Notes under the pieces: generated by a model
The model's database searches: none
What the model was told of the DNA's origin: nothing
The model's input: the letters and a program-made list of their open reading frames with translations, nothing else
Program-made: the position numbers and the translations under genes
Shown here: in pieces, positions 45,801-58,590 of the stretch
Position numbering within the stretch: the stretch's first letter is position 1
Layout of the letters: each line of letters starts with the position of its first letter
Assembly: GCF_020360975.1 (NCBI RefSeq)
Contig: NW_025408671.1
Location: 1,922,001-1,986,000 of the forward strand
Source: Hirsutella rhossiliensis
Taxonomy: Eukaryota; Ascomycota; Sordariomycetes; Hypocreales; Ophiocordycipitaceae
Direction of reading: 5' to 3'
Length of the DNA stretch: 64,000 bases

Positions 45801-47850
45801 TTATTAAAGATTTCGGAAAGATTATAATACTACTATATAACTTAACGAAGAAGGAAAAAGAATTTATATAGGACGATAAAGCTAATAAAGCTTTCGAATA
45901 TATTAAGACTATAATTATATAAGAACTAGTCTTAACTACCTTCGATCTAAAATAATAAATTAAACTTAAAACTAATATATTAGACTTTACTCTAAGAGTA
46001 TAAATCGGATAAAAGAATAATAAAAGAAGACTATAACTAATTATATTCTACTTAAAAAAGCTATATAGCGTAGAACTTAATTACCTTATTTATAATAAAG
46101 AATTCCTTATAATTATTTAAGCTTTTAAGGAATTTCGATACTACCTTTTTAAAAGTAAGTATAAAGTTAAGGTCTATATAGATTATAAGAATATCTTATA
46201 CTTTATAATAATATAATAGTTAAACGGACGATAGATCTAATAGGCCGAATATTTATTAGAATTCGACTATAAAATAATTTATAAAAAAGGAATAGAAAAC
46301 GGTCGAGCTAATACCCTTAGTCGATAAAGTAACTACGATATAGGAGTACCTATAGCGAAAGAATAGCTCTTAGAAATTAATAAAAACGGAAACTACTAGT
46401 AACGATAGCTAAATATAATATTTAAAGTATAACCTAACGACTTAATATACTAAAAGATCCTAAAATAGATAAAAGAATATAAAGCACTAAAGGGATATAA
46501 TATAGAATATTCGGAAGTTTTAATATATAAGAATAAAATCTAGATATTACTAGCGTTATAAGATAAAGTTATATAAGATATATATAAATATTTAATATAT
46601 AGATACTAAGGAATCTAAAGAATAATAAAACGGATTAAACGATAATATAACTTCTTATAGCTTAAGGAAGTAGTACGATAAGTTATTAAAAAATATAAAC
46701 TTTATATATAAAGTAAAGCTAAACGATATAAGCTATATAAAGAACTATAACCGCTACTAGTACTAGAAAAACCATAGGATTCGATAGCTTTTAATTATAT
46801 TATAAAGCTACTACCGTTAAAAGAACCTATAACTAACGTTAAGTATAATAGTATATTTATTATTACCGACTAATTAACGAAGTATAGATACTTCTTACTA
46901 TATAAAGAAGTAAGTAATATAAAAGAGCTAGTATATATATTCCTATAAATAATTATTAGTAATTACGGACTACTAAACGAGATTATCTTTAATAGAGGAA
47001 GTATATTTATAGCTAAGTTTTAGTAAGCTCTTATAGTATAATTAAGGACGAAATATAAGCTTAGTATAGCTTATTACCTATAAATAAATAGATAAATAGA
47101 ACGACTTAACTAAACGCTTAAATAATATTTATAATACTATATTAGTTATAAATAAAACGATTAAGTTAAATAGCTATTAATAGTATAACTAGCTTATAAT
47201 AGCTTAGTTATAGAAATAACTAAGCTCTTACTAGTATATACTAATTATAAATATAACCTAGAAGTATTTAAGGTTACTTAATAAGGACTATAAGCGGAAC
47301 GAGCGATACTATAAGTAGATTAGCTATAAAAATTATATAAAGAAATATAATAAGAACTTTAATTCGTTAAAGAATAAATATCTACTTACTATAATCGGAA
47401 AAGATTATAGGGACTAATCTTTTAAGAGGGAGATATAGTCTACCTCGTACGATAAAATATTAAAATAAAACGACTAAGTAATAAATTAGATTTTAAGAAA
47501 CTTAGACTATTTAAGGTTAAGAAAACTATTTTAAAAGTTAACTACGAACTTTCGCTATTAATAATAATATAGATATACCCGATATTTTATATCTTATTAT
47601 TAGAACTAGCGCTATAAAACGCTAAACTATAGGAAAAAATTAAAGTTAACGACGATTAAGAATATAAAGTAAAATAAATACTAAATATAAGAAAATAAGG
47701 TTAGTAATAAGAATACCTTATTAAGTAGAAGGGATATAGACTAAAGGAAAATACCTAGGAACTACTTAAGTACTTAACTTACTATAGTTCTCTACTTCGA
47801 TAATTTTACTAGAAGGTTTAAAAGGGATTAAAGGACTAAGATCTATAAAC
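42800..47850 (+). pseudogene. Gypsy D pol relic (protease, RT, RNase H, integrase, chromodomain)
   Basis: 42,800 to about 44,900 is protease/linker-like and badly decayed. RT is at about 45,050-45,720, with the box now YLDN (second Asp to Asn) at about 45,520-45,545. RNase H (45,950-46,320), zinc-binding domain (46,560-46,720), integrase core (46,780-47,200, with the TDQLTKY and GSIFIAKF blocks and the ERLNQTL Glu motif), basic end and a chromodomain-like region at about 47,660-47,830. Order and the chromodomain suit a fungal chromovirus-type Gypsy. Confidence 0.8.
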
Positions 47851-48290
47851 TCCTTACTAATACTAAATAAGGACTAATTCGCCTTATTAAGAACGCCTAA
47901 CGATTATAAGTTATTTACTACCTAATACTTATATGTATTAAGCGTAGGTAAAACGCTATCCTTAATATCTACTTTTTAGATACTACGACGAAATAACTTA
48001 GAACTCTTTTCCTTTATACGATTCCGAATCTTTTAGATATAAGCTAAACGATTAATAGCGATAGATATTTACGACTAAAGATTTATAAGCTATACCTAAA
48101 GCTTTAATAAGGCTTCCCTAGCTTCCTCCTCTTTAAAATATAGCCTATACTACTCCGCTAATAATTTAGTTACTAAAAGAAATATATTAGCTACTACGCG
48201 TAGAAAGAATTAAAAGATACCTATAAGAAGAGGCTACTAAAATACTATTATAATAGGGACGACTACTAGTAATATAATTATTATAGCGCA
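47815..48290 (-). pseudogene. antisense coiled-coil ORF of Gypsy D
   Basis: On the minus strand a frame interrupted only at former Gln/Trp sites encodes a Glu/Lys/Leu-rich coiled coil (about 48,150-47,970) followed by an RRSIQ-type basic motif and a hydrophobic tail. A homologous frame lies in D' on the plus strand (about 57,850-58,270), sharing the KLFRR motif. It lies between pol and the 3' LTR. 48,290-48,586 is non-coding. Confidence 0.5.
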
Positions 48291-48586
48291 AAGAATTTTC
48301 GGCTATTTAATAATTTATCTTCTTTGCCTTAAAGTATTAAGTATACGGTATATTAGTAGGATCTCTACTTAAGTCGATATATTTAGTAAGAGTAGCGCGC
48401 TTAAAGGCTTTTTAGGAATAATATTTTAGTATATAACTAGATATACTATTAGTAGTATATCCCGAAAGGATAAAGAGATAAGGAACGATATACTTATATA
48501 TAACGCGATAAAAGTATATTTATATATAGCGGCTAAGGCAGCTATAGTAGGTCTTATAGATAAGACTAAAAGGAGGGGAGATATTA

Positions 48587-49040
48587 TATTACGACTATAG
48601 CTACTAAGCCGCTAACGGTCGACCGCGTTAAGCATATAATATAGTTTAACGGATAAATAGTCGGTATAACTATTTAATAAATATAGGATTAAGGGGATTA
48701 TAGAGATCTAAGTAATCTAAGATTAATAAGATTACTACGCTCTATACGATCTAATATTAGGGATTATAGCTAGGCCTATAATCTAAGGATAGTCTTTATA
48801 AGTATATATAGCTACTTACTTTTACTTCTTTAAATAGATAGCTCTTTAGCTTTTAATATATTATAGATCTTTATTACGATTTATCTTTAATTCTAATTAC
48901 CTAGTTATAGTCTATAGTTTATAACCTCCGACTTATTACTAACGTAATATACCTATTATTACTTAGACTACGCCCTATTATATCTACTAATATAAACCCC
49001 TTAATAGGTTTATCCCTTAAGAATAATACTAGTCGTTATA
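48587..49040 (+). repeat. Gypsy D 3' LTR
   Basis: 454 bp, direct repeat of 41,183-41,636, followed by CCTAC. Confidence 0.9.
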
Positions 49041-49870
49041 CCTACCCGCGCCGCTACTACCGCTCTTACCGCCGCCGCCGCCGCCTCTACTACGCTATTT
49101 ACTCTTACGTCGCCCCTTAGGGTAACGACGCCGTCCCCGCCGCTACTTATAACGCCCGGCCCCTTAGCCCCCGCCTCTATCTCCGCTACCCCTATAAGTC
49201 TATAGTTAGGTAAGCGTAATAAATATTATCCGCTAACCTCCTATAGTATAAGCGCTAAGTATAGGCCGGCGCCGCCCGCTTAGCCCCCTATATACGTTAT
49301 ACGTCGTAGGAGCTCGACTACTCTAACTAGGCTAGGCGCCGCCGCGGCGGCAGCTACTACTAGTACGCGCGAGCCGGCCGCGCTTATAAGGCGGCGCCTC
49401 CTATCCTACTCGCTATAGCGTTAGCTTAAAAGGCCGGCTTATATAGGTAAGCGTAGGGGGCTACTAAGAAGCGCCTTACCGCCGCCGCCGCCGCTTATTA
49501 TAACCTCTACGCCCTCGAGCGATAGGGCCTTATACCTAAGTAAGTCCTACTCCTTTACTCCCTTATTTCCGCCTTTAATATACCTAGCGCTAGGGATACT
49601 ACCTTTATCGCCCTATTAGCGGTCCCCTTAGCCGTGCCTGCCTCCGCTACTACCGCTACCCTTACCGCCGCCGCTAGCCGCCGCCCCTCTACCCCTAGAG
49701 CCGCCGCCGCCGCCGACTAGCTTATATACTTAAAGGGCCGCTTTAGCGCCTTAGAGACCGCCGCTACCGCTAATAAGAAAGAGGAGGCTAATAAAGATAA
49801 CGATAATAAGGATAATAATAATAATAACGATAAGGAATAGGCCTAGGTAGTCTAAGGGCTTTACTTTATA
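49041..49870 (+). pseudogene. C-terminal part of antisense ORF-X of Gypsy A#2 (GC-rich)
   Basis: Ala/Pro/Arg-rich, GC-rich frame continuing from 41,182. It contains an AAAAAYYN motif also found in the A fragment at about 58,900, a short coiled coil (LKGRFSALE) and an Asp/Asn/Lys-rich acidic tail. It is antisense to the A#2 pol, which ends at about 50,030. Confidence 0.55.
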
Positions 49871-50029
49871 ATAAACGCTATTTTTATCTCTACTTATACT
49901 ATTACGCTTATATTACCTATATTACTATAACTACCCCGTTTACTATACTTACTTTATAGTCCTAGCCTAAGCTACTATTAATAGTTTACTAGTCCGTTAT
50001 TCTTATTTATTATTCTAAATAAAGCTTTA

Positions 50030-53000
50030 AACTTATTAAGGGCTATAGTTCCTATAAACTTATATATAGGTTCCTATATAGGGTTAAGATACCCACGCTA
50101 CTTAACGAGGACCTCCTAGCGTTTCCCCTTACTAACCTTTTTCTAGCGCGCGGCCTATATCTCTTTAACCTTAAACTCGTCCTCTCCCTCTACCTTAATT
50201 ATAAGCGGTTAAGCGTCTACTACTTCTTATTTAGGTAGCGGGTTAAAGAAGGCTCTATAAAAGAGGTCTATATTAATCTTATTATAGACCTTTATTAAGA
50301 GACTATTAAGCTCTATAACCTATAGGCTAATAACTTTCTATACCGTAAACTTTATATATAGCTAGTTAAGCTTCTTTTTTAGCTATACCGACCTATAGTT
50401 ATAGAGGTCTAGCTATACCTTATCTCTTACTATAAACCTATCTACTAAGGCCTTAGTTTTATTAGCGTGCTGCTCTTAATCTTACGCCGTAGCGGCTATC
50501 GCGGATTAGTAATAATCTATAGTCTCTTATAGCTTTTATATAAATATAAAGGCGCGGCCCTCTAGTAACGAATTACTATACTACTCCGCTACTACGTCTA
50601 TAGTAAAGGGAACTAGTAAGGGTAGTTTAAAGCTATATATTATAAAGAAAGGGGCTATCTTAATAAAGGTATATAGTTTACTATTTAACGTAAGTTAGGC
50701 TATAGGGAGCTAATAGTTTTAGTCTACTTAGTTATAAGCTATAACGGCCTATAGGTAAGCTTATACCTCTTAGTTAACCCTCTTAGGCCTTCTATTAGTC
50801 TATAGGTAATATACTATACTAAGTAGCTATATAATCTAAAGTAGCTAGTATAGGTACTACTAAAAGTAGCTAGTTTAATTCGATCCCCTATCGCTTATAA
50901 TAGAGGCTAGCTAGCTATATAAGCGGGCCTAGTATTATAGGAAGCGCTTTATATAAGACTCTATATCTATAGATAGTATTAGCTTTAATACTATAGACTT
51001 ACTAAGTCGGTCCTTAATTACCTATATATAGCGGTTACCGCCCTCTATAAGTAGGAGGTCCGTTATAAAGTCTATCTATATATACGTATAGAACTAGTTA
51101 GGTACCGGAAGCTACTTAAGTAGCCCCTTAAGCTACGCCCTTTAAATCTTAGTACGGCTATAGATATTATAGTTATAAAAGAAGCAGCGAACGTAGTACT
51201 ATAGGAGGAGCTAGTAGAAATCCCTTATAAGGCCTACTACTATACCCTACTTACCTAGGTAGCCTATAATACTAAAGTTATAGATAAGCTAAACTAGCTT
51301 TCCTTAGAGCTCGTTCCGTTTATCTAGCTTTAGCGGTCTATCCTTCTCCCTAGCTTCTATAGTATATAGCGCGCTTAGTACCTATAGTCTCCCCCGCTAA
51401 TATAAGTGCCCTTATAGGTCGATATAATAGTCGGCTACTTATACCTTTAGCTTTAGCTTTAGATCGAGGTATTAAGCGCCGGACTTAATAGCGCGGCGCA
51501 CGCTCTTATAGGTATAGTCTAGAGACGATATCCTATCCTATAAGTGCTAAAGGACCTTATCTTAGAATACCCGCGCTACACGCGCCCCTAGGCCGGTCTA
51601 TCCCTCCTCGCCGGGCCGAGGTAAAGGTATAAGGGAAGGCTTATCCGTTAGCGCTACGCCTTCCTCTACTAAGGAAGCTCCTATATAAGTCTATAGCGCT
51701 TCTTATAGGATAAGCTATAGATCCTAGGCCTTAATATCTACTCTTATCGGCCGGTCTTAATCCCTCTAAGAAAGCGTATCTAGGACTATAGAGTCCCGCC
51801 CTAGCTAGTACTTAATTAAGAAGTTAAAGCGTAAGAGATACTCTACTTAGCGGGCTTATTACTCTAAGAGGTACTAGCGAGTTATAAAGTACTTAAGGTT
51901 CCTATAGTCTATAAGAACCTCGAAGCTCTTATAGCTTTAGAGCTCCGCTTACTATTACTTAAGGTAGCTAATAATCGCTAGTATCTCCTTATTATAAATA
52001 GCGTAATTCCGCTCCGCTAAGGTTAGCTTATAAGAGTAGAACGCTACTAGTTACTTCCGCCTATTTACCTCTTAAGAGAGCGTTCCTCTAAGTACCTAGC
52101 CGCTATAGTCCGCTTTAACTAACGTAGACTAGTCGAAGTCCTACTAGAGTAATACTAGGGCTTAAGAGAATAAGTCCTTAAGCGTATAAAACGCTCCTTC
52201 CTATATAGGCCCTTAGTAAAAGGCGGTCTACTTCTTAGTAATCTCGTTTAAGGGTATTATAATATAAGAGAAGCCCTTAATAAATATCCTATAATAGTTC
52301 GCGAACCTAAGGAAGCTCTATATACTTATTTATATAGTTAGGGTAGCTTAGTCTTAAATCGCTTAAATCTTTACGGGATCCGCTTATATACCTACGCCGG
52401 CGTAGATAATAAAGCCTAGGTACTTAACCCTCTTAACCCTAAATTCGTACTTATTTAGGTTAAGGTAAAGCCTATAAAGTTAAAGGCGCTTTAAGACCCT
52501 CTATACTTTCTATATATAGTCCTTATAGGAGCCGCTTATATAGATAAGGATATTATCTATATATATAGAGGCGAACTTATTAAGGAAGTCCTAAAGTATA
52601 TTATTAATATAATGCTAGAAGGTAGCGGGCGCTCTTAAGAGGCTAAAGGGCGTTATAAGCTACTTAAATAAGCTATAGTATATATAGAACGCTGTCTTTT
52701 ACTCGTTACCCTCTAAGATCTATACCTTATAGAACGCTTATTTTATATCTAGCTTTATAAACTACTTTGCCTTTAAAAGGTTATAGAGCGTATCCGAGAT
52801 TAAGGGTAAAGGGTAGTAGTCTAGCCTTATAATTATATTTAGAGCCCTATAGTTATAATAAAACTATATCCCGCCCCTTAGTTTACGTATAAATAGGACT
52901 AGCGCTCTTACTTTAAAGCTACTTACTTAAATAAAACCCTTATCTAAGAGGTCCCTTAGCGTCTTCTTTAGTACTAGTAGCTCCGCGTATAATATACTAT

Positions 53001-54960
53001 ATAGCGGTCTAAATAGTATAGGTAGTTCCTACCCCTTCTTATTAGTATAGAGTACGATCTTATAGTCTACCCTTAGCTTATATAGGTTAAGCTTATTTAC
53101 TTCCTAGGACTTAAATAGTAGTAGGAGGTCGTAAAAGCGCTTTAGTATCTACTACTATAGCTTAGAGGGCGACTTTAGCTTCTTTACTTAGAGGGCCTTA
53201 TCGATATCCGCTAAGCTAACTATATAAACCGCTATATTAGCCGCTACCTAGCCTTCCTCTTACTCTAACTATTATATAGTTCCTATAAAGATAGAGGCAA
53301 GGACTTTTTATACTAAGTATAAAGCTTATATACTTAGTCTTACGCCTATAAAACTATTATTATAGCGGACCTACTATTATATAGGCTTAAACTATAGCTT
53401 CTTTTAGTACGGAACTAAGTATAACTCTATATATAATAACGAAGGTTTCCTAAGGATTAAGGGAAACTTTAGTTAAGGGATTATATAAGCTATAATAAGC
53501 TTATAGTAACTATTAACCTTTATAGCTAGCTATATAATACCCTTAATTACTATACCCTTTATTATACCTAAGGCGCCCTTTACTCGCCTTAAGGCGATCT
53601 TTTTTATTAGTACTTATATCTCTTATATAAGCGCCTTATTAATTATAGCGTAGTACTAGTAGCCCTTATCTATAAAGGCAGCGATAGGTAAGGAGTTATT
53701 AACTATAACCTATATTAAAGTAGGCTCTTCTTTTATATAAGCGGATAATTCCTCTTTCTCCTTTACTAGTACTAGTAATTAAGGCTCTAGAGCCTATTTT
53801 TACTCTAGAGCTACTCTTTTTCCTCTAGGCCTAAGGGAGCAGAGTCCTCTTTATTATCTAAAGTAAGGAGCGGTTCTATTTTTACTACTCGAACTACTAT
53901 AGGCCGCTTAGCTAAAAGGAAGGGGCATTTTAATATAAAGTATATAGACGCGCTATAATATAGGTAGCGGCTATTAGCCTTCCTTTTCTTAATTTCCTTA
54001 CTTATTACTTACTTTACCTACTACTTAAAGAGCGGGATAGTATAAGGGATATTTAAAGACGACTTCCTACTACGTTTAGCTCGGTCTATATAAGTAGCCG
54101 ATATTAAGGTATCTCTATTAGTATCGATAGTTAGCTATTCCTTTTATAGAGGGGCGGTAATCCTATCGCCGCTATATAGCGTGCGCTTATAAAGCTTCTA
54201 GAAACGCGGCGTCTACTTATAGCCCTATACTACCTTTATTAACTAGCTTATATACTAGCTATAGTTAATAAGTATAATTATAAGGATAAGTAGCTCTTAT
54301 AAGGCCGGCGTAATCGAGTTCTATAACTATATAAGCTTCGCGCTATCTTCCTATACTATAGTTCCCGCTACTTATAAGAGCGTCTCTTTAAAGTTAAGGA
54401 GGAATTCGCTAAAGGTTTGCCCGTCCCTTTACTTAAGGGTCTATAGCTTATCCTATACTTTCTCCTACTCCTATACGTTGCCGAACGTATATATAAGGTA
54501 TTAAAAGAAGTCCTATAGGTCGCGTCTACCTCTAGGGCCGCCCTTATCCTAGAATCTAAAGATCCGCTATATTTAGGGCTCCGGTAGCGTATAAAGGAGC
54601 GAATACTACGCTATATTATAATAGCCGTTTAAGCCTTATTTCTTATCTATTATAAACTTCGTTTATAGCCGGCTAAGGAAGAAGTAGAAGGACTTAGGCT
54701 TACTATCCTAAGTCGGCTAAGGAAGCGGCTTTTATATCGGTAGTACCGCCGCCGTAACTAGTATTACTAAGGTCGTAGGGGTTAACGCTAGTTTTATAGA
54801 CGGCTCCCTTAGTATAGCGAGAACCTTATTCTTCTCGCTAGCCGTCGCGCTTTTAATTGCTTTTAGGATAGCTATAATACTTCCTATCCGCCTAAGGGGT
54901 AGCGGGGTACTCTCTTAAGGAAGCGGCACCTTTTCTAAGGAGATATCTATTAGATCTATT
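50030..54960 (-). pseudogene. Gypsy A#2 gag-pol relic
   Basis: Mirror image of A#1: reading leftwards, gag about 54,950-53,880 with a degenerate zinc knuckle near 53,930-53,970, RT about 53,060-52,400, RNase H about 52,250-51,850, integrase about 51,250-50,600 and a basic C-terminal region to about 50,030. Catalytic codons suffer the same C-to-T/G-to-A changes. A#1 and A#2 share the frame but differ at many RIP sites, so both were mutated independently. Confidence 0.75.
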
Positions 54961-54976
54961 AGTTAATAGCTTATAC

Positions 54977-55162
54977 TATTATAGAGTAAGTAGAGGTATA
55001 TATATAGGTGCTATCTATAGGATAATATTAATAAGCTATATAGAGCTCTTTTATACGCGGCTAGCCTACCCTTATACTTATAGGATCTAGCCCTTTATAC
55101 GTAACTATATAGCTTAGGCCGCGGCCTAAGCCTATTACCTATAATAGTTAAAGACTCTTATA
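54977..55162 (-). repeat. Gypsy A#2 5' LTR
   Basis: 186 bp, paired with 31,562-31,747, followed by TTATA (55,163-55,167). Confidence 0.85.
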
Positions 55163-56590
55163 TTATATTAGCCGTGCTTATAGCTATACTATTATCGGCC
55201 GCTAGTAAATACGCTATTTAAATTCCTTACTTAAATAAACTATTAAGAGGAAAAGTATAAGGGCGTTATCCTTCTAAGTAAATTAGTTAACCTAAGGGAA
55301 AGAGAGATATATTAGCTAAAGGAATACTAGTAAAAGTATCTATTTACTTTTATACTTAACTATTAAAGGTAAGTATAGTTTTTAAGGTACTTTAAGGCTA
55401 GTAAATATACTTTATATTAGCTTTCTTTACCTCTATAAAGGGCTTATAAATACTATAGTTAGTATAGGCTATACTTATAGCCTTAATACCTTACTAATAA
55501 AGAGCTATAAAGAGGTTTAGTAAGGAAAAAAAGTTATTAAAGAAAACGTAATATATTTACTTTAGTAGCTTTTTTAATAGGGTAATAATAACGCTTTATA
55601 TTAAGTTAAGTAAAATTAAGCTCTCTTTAGTTCTTCTTTTCCTCTTCTTTATACTAGCTAGGCTAAGAGCATTAAAAGGGCTATACTAAAGCTACCTAAG
55701 GAAATAACCTCCTTAGCCTATAGCCTATACTTTAAAGCCTATAAGTATAGGTTTATTTTAGATAGTTATAGTATCTTAAGACCTCCTTATATAGCTAATA
55801 ATATACTTATCTATAGTAAGGTATACGCTTAGATCCTAGATATTATAAGATACCTTATAGTTAATAATCTAGGTACTTATAATAATATCTACTTCTTTTA
55901 AGGAAGCTACCTTTAACTCCTTAAAGCTCCTCGTAGAAAAAGGAACTTAAAAGCTACTAAGTAAACTCTAGGAAATAAACTAGAAATTATAGAAATAATA
56001 ACTAAGTAGATTATATAGATATTTTATAGAAACTTCCCTTATAAATATATTATATAGGGAATATACTATAATTTCCTAAGTAATAATAGCTCCTTAAGGA
56101 TTATACTAATATTTCCTTAAGAAGTTACTATAATATTATAGTAGGGAAATTATAGAGAAATACCTATACCGACCTAGGGAGAATACTAGGAAATACCGCT
56201 AATATACTATACTACTATCGTATAACTATAAGGTTAAGATATAACTTAGTTAAAGCCTTAAGTAAGGTCTTACGCTCGCTATAGTATATATAAAAGATAG
56301 AGAGCTTACTAGATATTAAGCGGGTAAAGAATAATATAAATAGTTATTACTACTCTTACTTTAAACTTATAAAACTAATAGCTAGTCTATATTTAATACG
56401 CGTAATAACGTATAGTAGCTAGTTTATATAATACGTTTAACTATATATAGTAACTAGTCTATTTAGTTACCTATTAAACTTATACTAGATCTAGGTAAAT
56501 AGTAAGGTTAAAGTACTAGCCTTATATTAAGGGACTAGTATATAATAAATAGTAGTAATTTTAATTCCCTTAACTATTTATTCTCCTAAA
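55163..56590 (-). pseudogene. PiggyBac-like transposase relic, N-terminal and central part
   Basis: Read leftwards with stops as Gln/Trp, the frame contains a block like the first catalytic site (IDKYIISYIRRS, about 55,779-55,816, where families have IDE.I..F.GRS), the NKPI..GFK motif just downstream, and the DNxF(S)..LFxAL..QGI..IGTARTN-like region at about 55,440-55,560. It stops at the A#2 insertion and continues from 31,561. I did not resolve the N-terminal border; 55,950-56,590 is TA-rich with local inverted repeats. Confidence 0.6.
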
Positions 56591-56603
56591 GTTTATATCT
56601 AGT

Positions 56604-56966
56604 TATAAGAAGGTATAGGTAATAAGTATAGGATCGGGTAATCGATAATATAAGTAGAAAGATCGGTCAAAGGAGTATAAGGTAGGATTTTATTTAGAAT
56701 TTATAATAAGTATATAAGGGGCTAAATAATATATTAAAAGAATAGCGTTATAAAAGATACTTATAAACTTACTTATTCTATCTACTACTCCTAGGAAAAT
56801 CCTTTATCTTTTATAAACTATTACTCGCTTACTAGTAAACTAATTAGTTAGCTTTTTAGTATATTCTATAATACTTAAAAAGCTCTATCTATAGTATATC
56901 TTCCTAACTTAGTAGGTAGTCTAATTATAACGTAATAGTTAACGTAAGACTATAGGTTTTAGTATA
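56604..56966 (-). repeat. solo LTR of Copia E, inverted
   Basis: Reverse complement of the Copia E 5' LTR at 60,829-61,181, with small insertions and deletions. No internal region is attached. It abuts the D' LTR at 56,968. Confidence 0.75.
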
Positions 56967-56967
56967 A

Positions 56968-58590
56968 TATAATAACTAGTATTATTCTTAAGGGATAAAC
57001 CTATTAAGAGGTTTATATTAATAGATATAATAAGGTATAGTCTAAGTAATAATAAGTATATTATATTAGTAATAAGTTAGAGGTTATAGACTATAGACTA
57101 TAACTAGGTAATTAAGTAATCGGAATTAAAGGTAAGATTATAATTAAGATCGTAATAATTATAATATTAAAAGCTATTAAGCTATCTATTTAAAGGAGTA
57201 TTCCGTTCCTTCTTTATATACCTTAAGAGCTTCCTTAGATCGCTAAGAGTACTAGGTAATCCTATAGCTTAGGAGCGTTAGAGCGCTAAAGCGATCTTAT
57301 AATCCTAGCTATAGAGCGTTAAAGCGCTAAAGTAACCTATCGCTCTAAACTTAATTAGCCCGTCGGTCTATTTAATATTCCTTACTCCTTATATTACGTG
57401 CCCTTATAATATATACTAGTCCCCGCGGTTTACTAGACTATAGTTATAATAGGATACCTCCCTTCCTTTTAGTCTTACCCTTAAGACCTACTACCTTAGC
57501 CGCTATATATAAATATACTATTATCGCGTTATATATAAGTATACTATTCCTTATTCCTTTATCCTTTTAGGATATACTACTAATAGTATATCTAGTTATA
57601 TTTAAAAATCCTATTCTTATAATTCCGATAAATCGCGTTAATAATTAGAGCTAGCGTCTTAAACTAAGATCTATAGTATTAAAATTATACCTTACTCTTA
57701 TTATTTTCGGTTAAGCCTAACTTATAAGGTCGGCGAGCGTTTTAATCGGTGTTTTAAATATACTTTTATAGGCCGTTCTTATAATAGTTATAATATAGCG
57801 TCCGCCCGTTTATTTTATCCCTTTCCTTCCTTATTATTCTTTTTACTAATATTCCTTCTTTTTTAGTTTATTATATTATAAATTAATAGTAAAAGATTAA
57901 TTCGGATAAATAGAAAGTAAAAGAAGCGTTAAAAGAAGTAATAGCTCGCCTAGCTTAAATTAAGAAATAAAAGCGTTTCCTAAAAAACTAAGGTAGTAAG
58001 TTATTTTAGCGGGGTATATAAGCTATTAATAAAGAAGATAGTATAATACGTTCTCCTTAAGATAAATCGGTTTATTTATTAAATAAGGAAACTATTACTA
58101 TTAGCGAGGTTTAATCGTTTAGTACCTTAGATATATTAAACTAAGATACTATTCTTAGTAACCTTATATTTTTAAGTAAAGGTTCGCTTAGTAAAACTAT
58201 TAGAGTAAAGAACTATAGTAGGTTAAATACTTAAGTAGCTCTTAGGTATTTTCCTTTAGTCTATATCCTTTTTATTTAATAAGGTATTTTTATTACTAAC
58301 CTTATTTTCTTATATCTAGTATTTATTTTACTTTATATTCTTAATTATTATTAACTTTAATTTTTTCCTATAGTTTAGCGTTTTATAGCGCTAGTTTTAA
58401 TAATAAGATATAAAATATTAGGTATATCTATATTATTATTAGTAGTATAAGTTTATAGTTAACTTTTAATATAGTTTTCTTAACCTTAAACGGTCTATAT
58501 TTCTTAAAATCTAATTTATTACTTAGTTATTTTATTTTAATATTTCGTTATATAAAGTAGACTATATCTCCCTCTTAAAAGATTAGTCCT
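56968..58590 (-). mobile_element. Gypsy D' fragment (3' LTR and 3' part of pol)
   Basis: 56,968-57,451 is a 3' LTR whose first half matches Gypsy D's LTR; the rest has diverged. 57,452-57,640 and 58,270-58,590 are inverse homologues of D at about 48,300-48,580 and 47,400-47,720. The fragment ends abruptly at 58,590, where family A sequence begins. No target duplication is recognisable. Confidence 0.7.
57850..58270 (+). pseudogene. antisense coiled-coil ORF of Gypsy D'
   Basis: Plus-strand frame (antisense to D' pol) encoding a Lys/Glu-rich helix, a KLF(W/R)RGI-type motif and a polar tail with ISEV and LSKG segments. It is homologous in position and pattern to the Gypsy D antisense frame. Confidence 0.5.

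Larger units (their letters stand above)
41183..49040 (+). mobile_element. Gypsy D, full-length, nested in Gypsy A#2
   Basis: Two 454-bp LTRs (41,183-41,636 and 48,587-49,040), starting TATTACGAC (from the common TGTTACGAC) and ending TTATA, with perfect target duplication CCTAC (41,178-41,182 and 49,041-49,045). A purine tract precedes the 3' LTR. Confidence 0.9.
31562..55162 (-). mobile_element. Gypsy A#2, full-length, split by Copia C and Gypsy D
   Basis: A minus-strand A element with 3' LTR at 31,562-31,747 and 5' LTR at 54,977-55,162, both 186 bp, flanked by TTATA. Net length without the two insertions is about 7.0 kb, the same as A#1 with its two halves added. Pieces: 31,562-32,259, 41,015-41,182 and 49,041-55,162. 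Confidence 0.85.
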
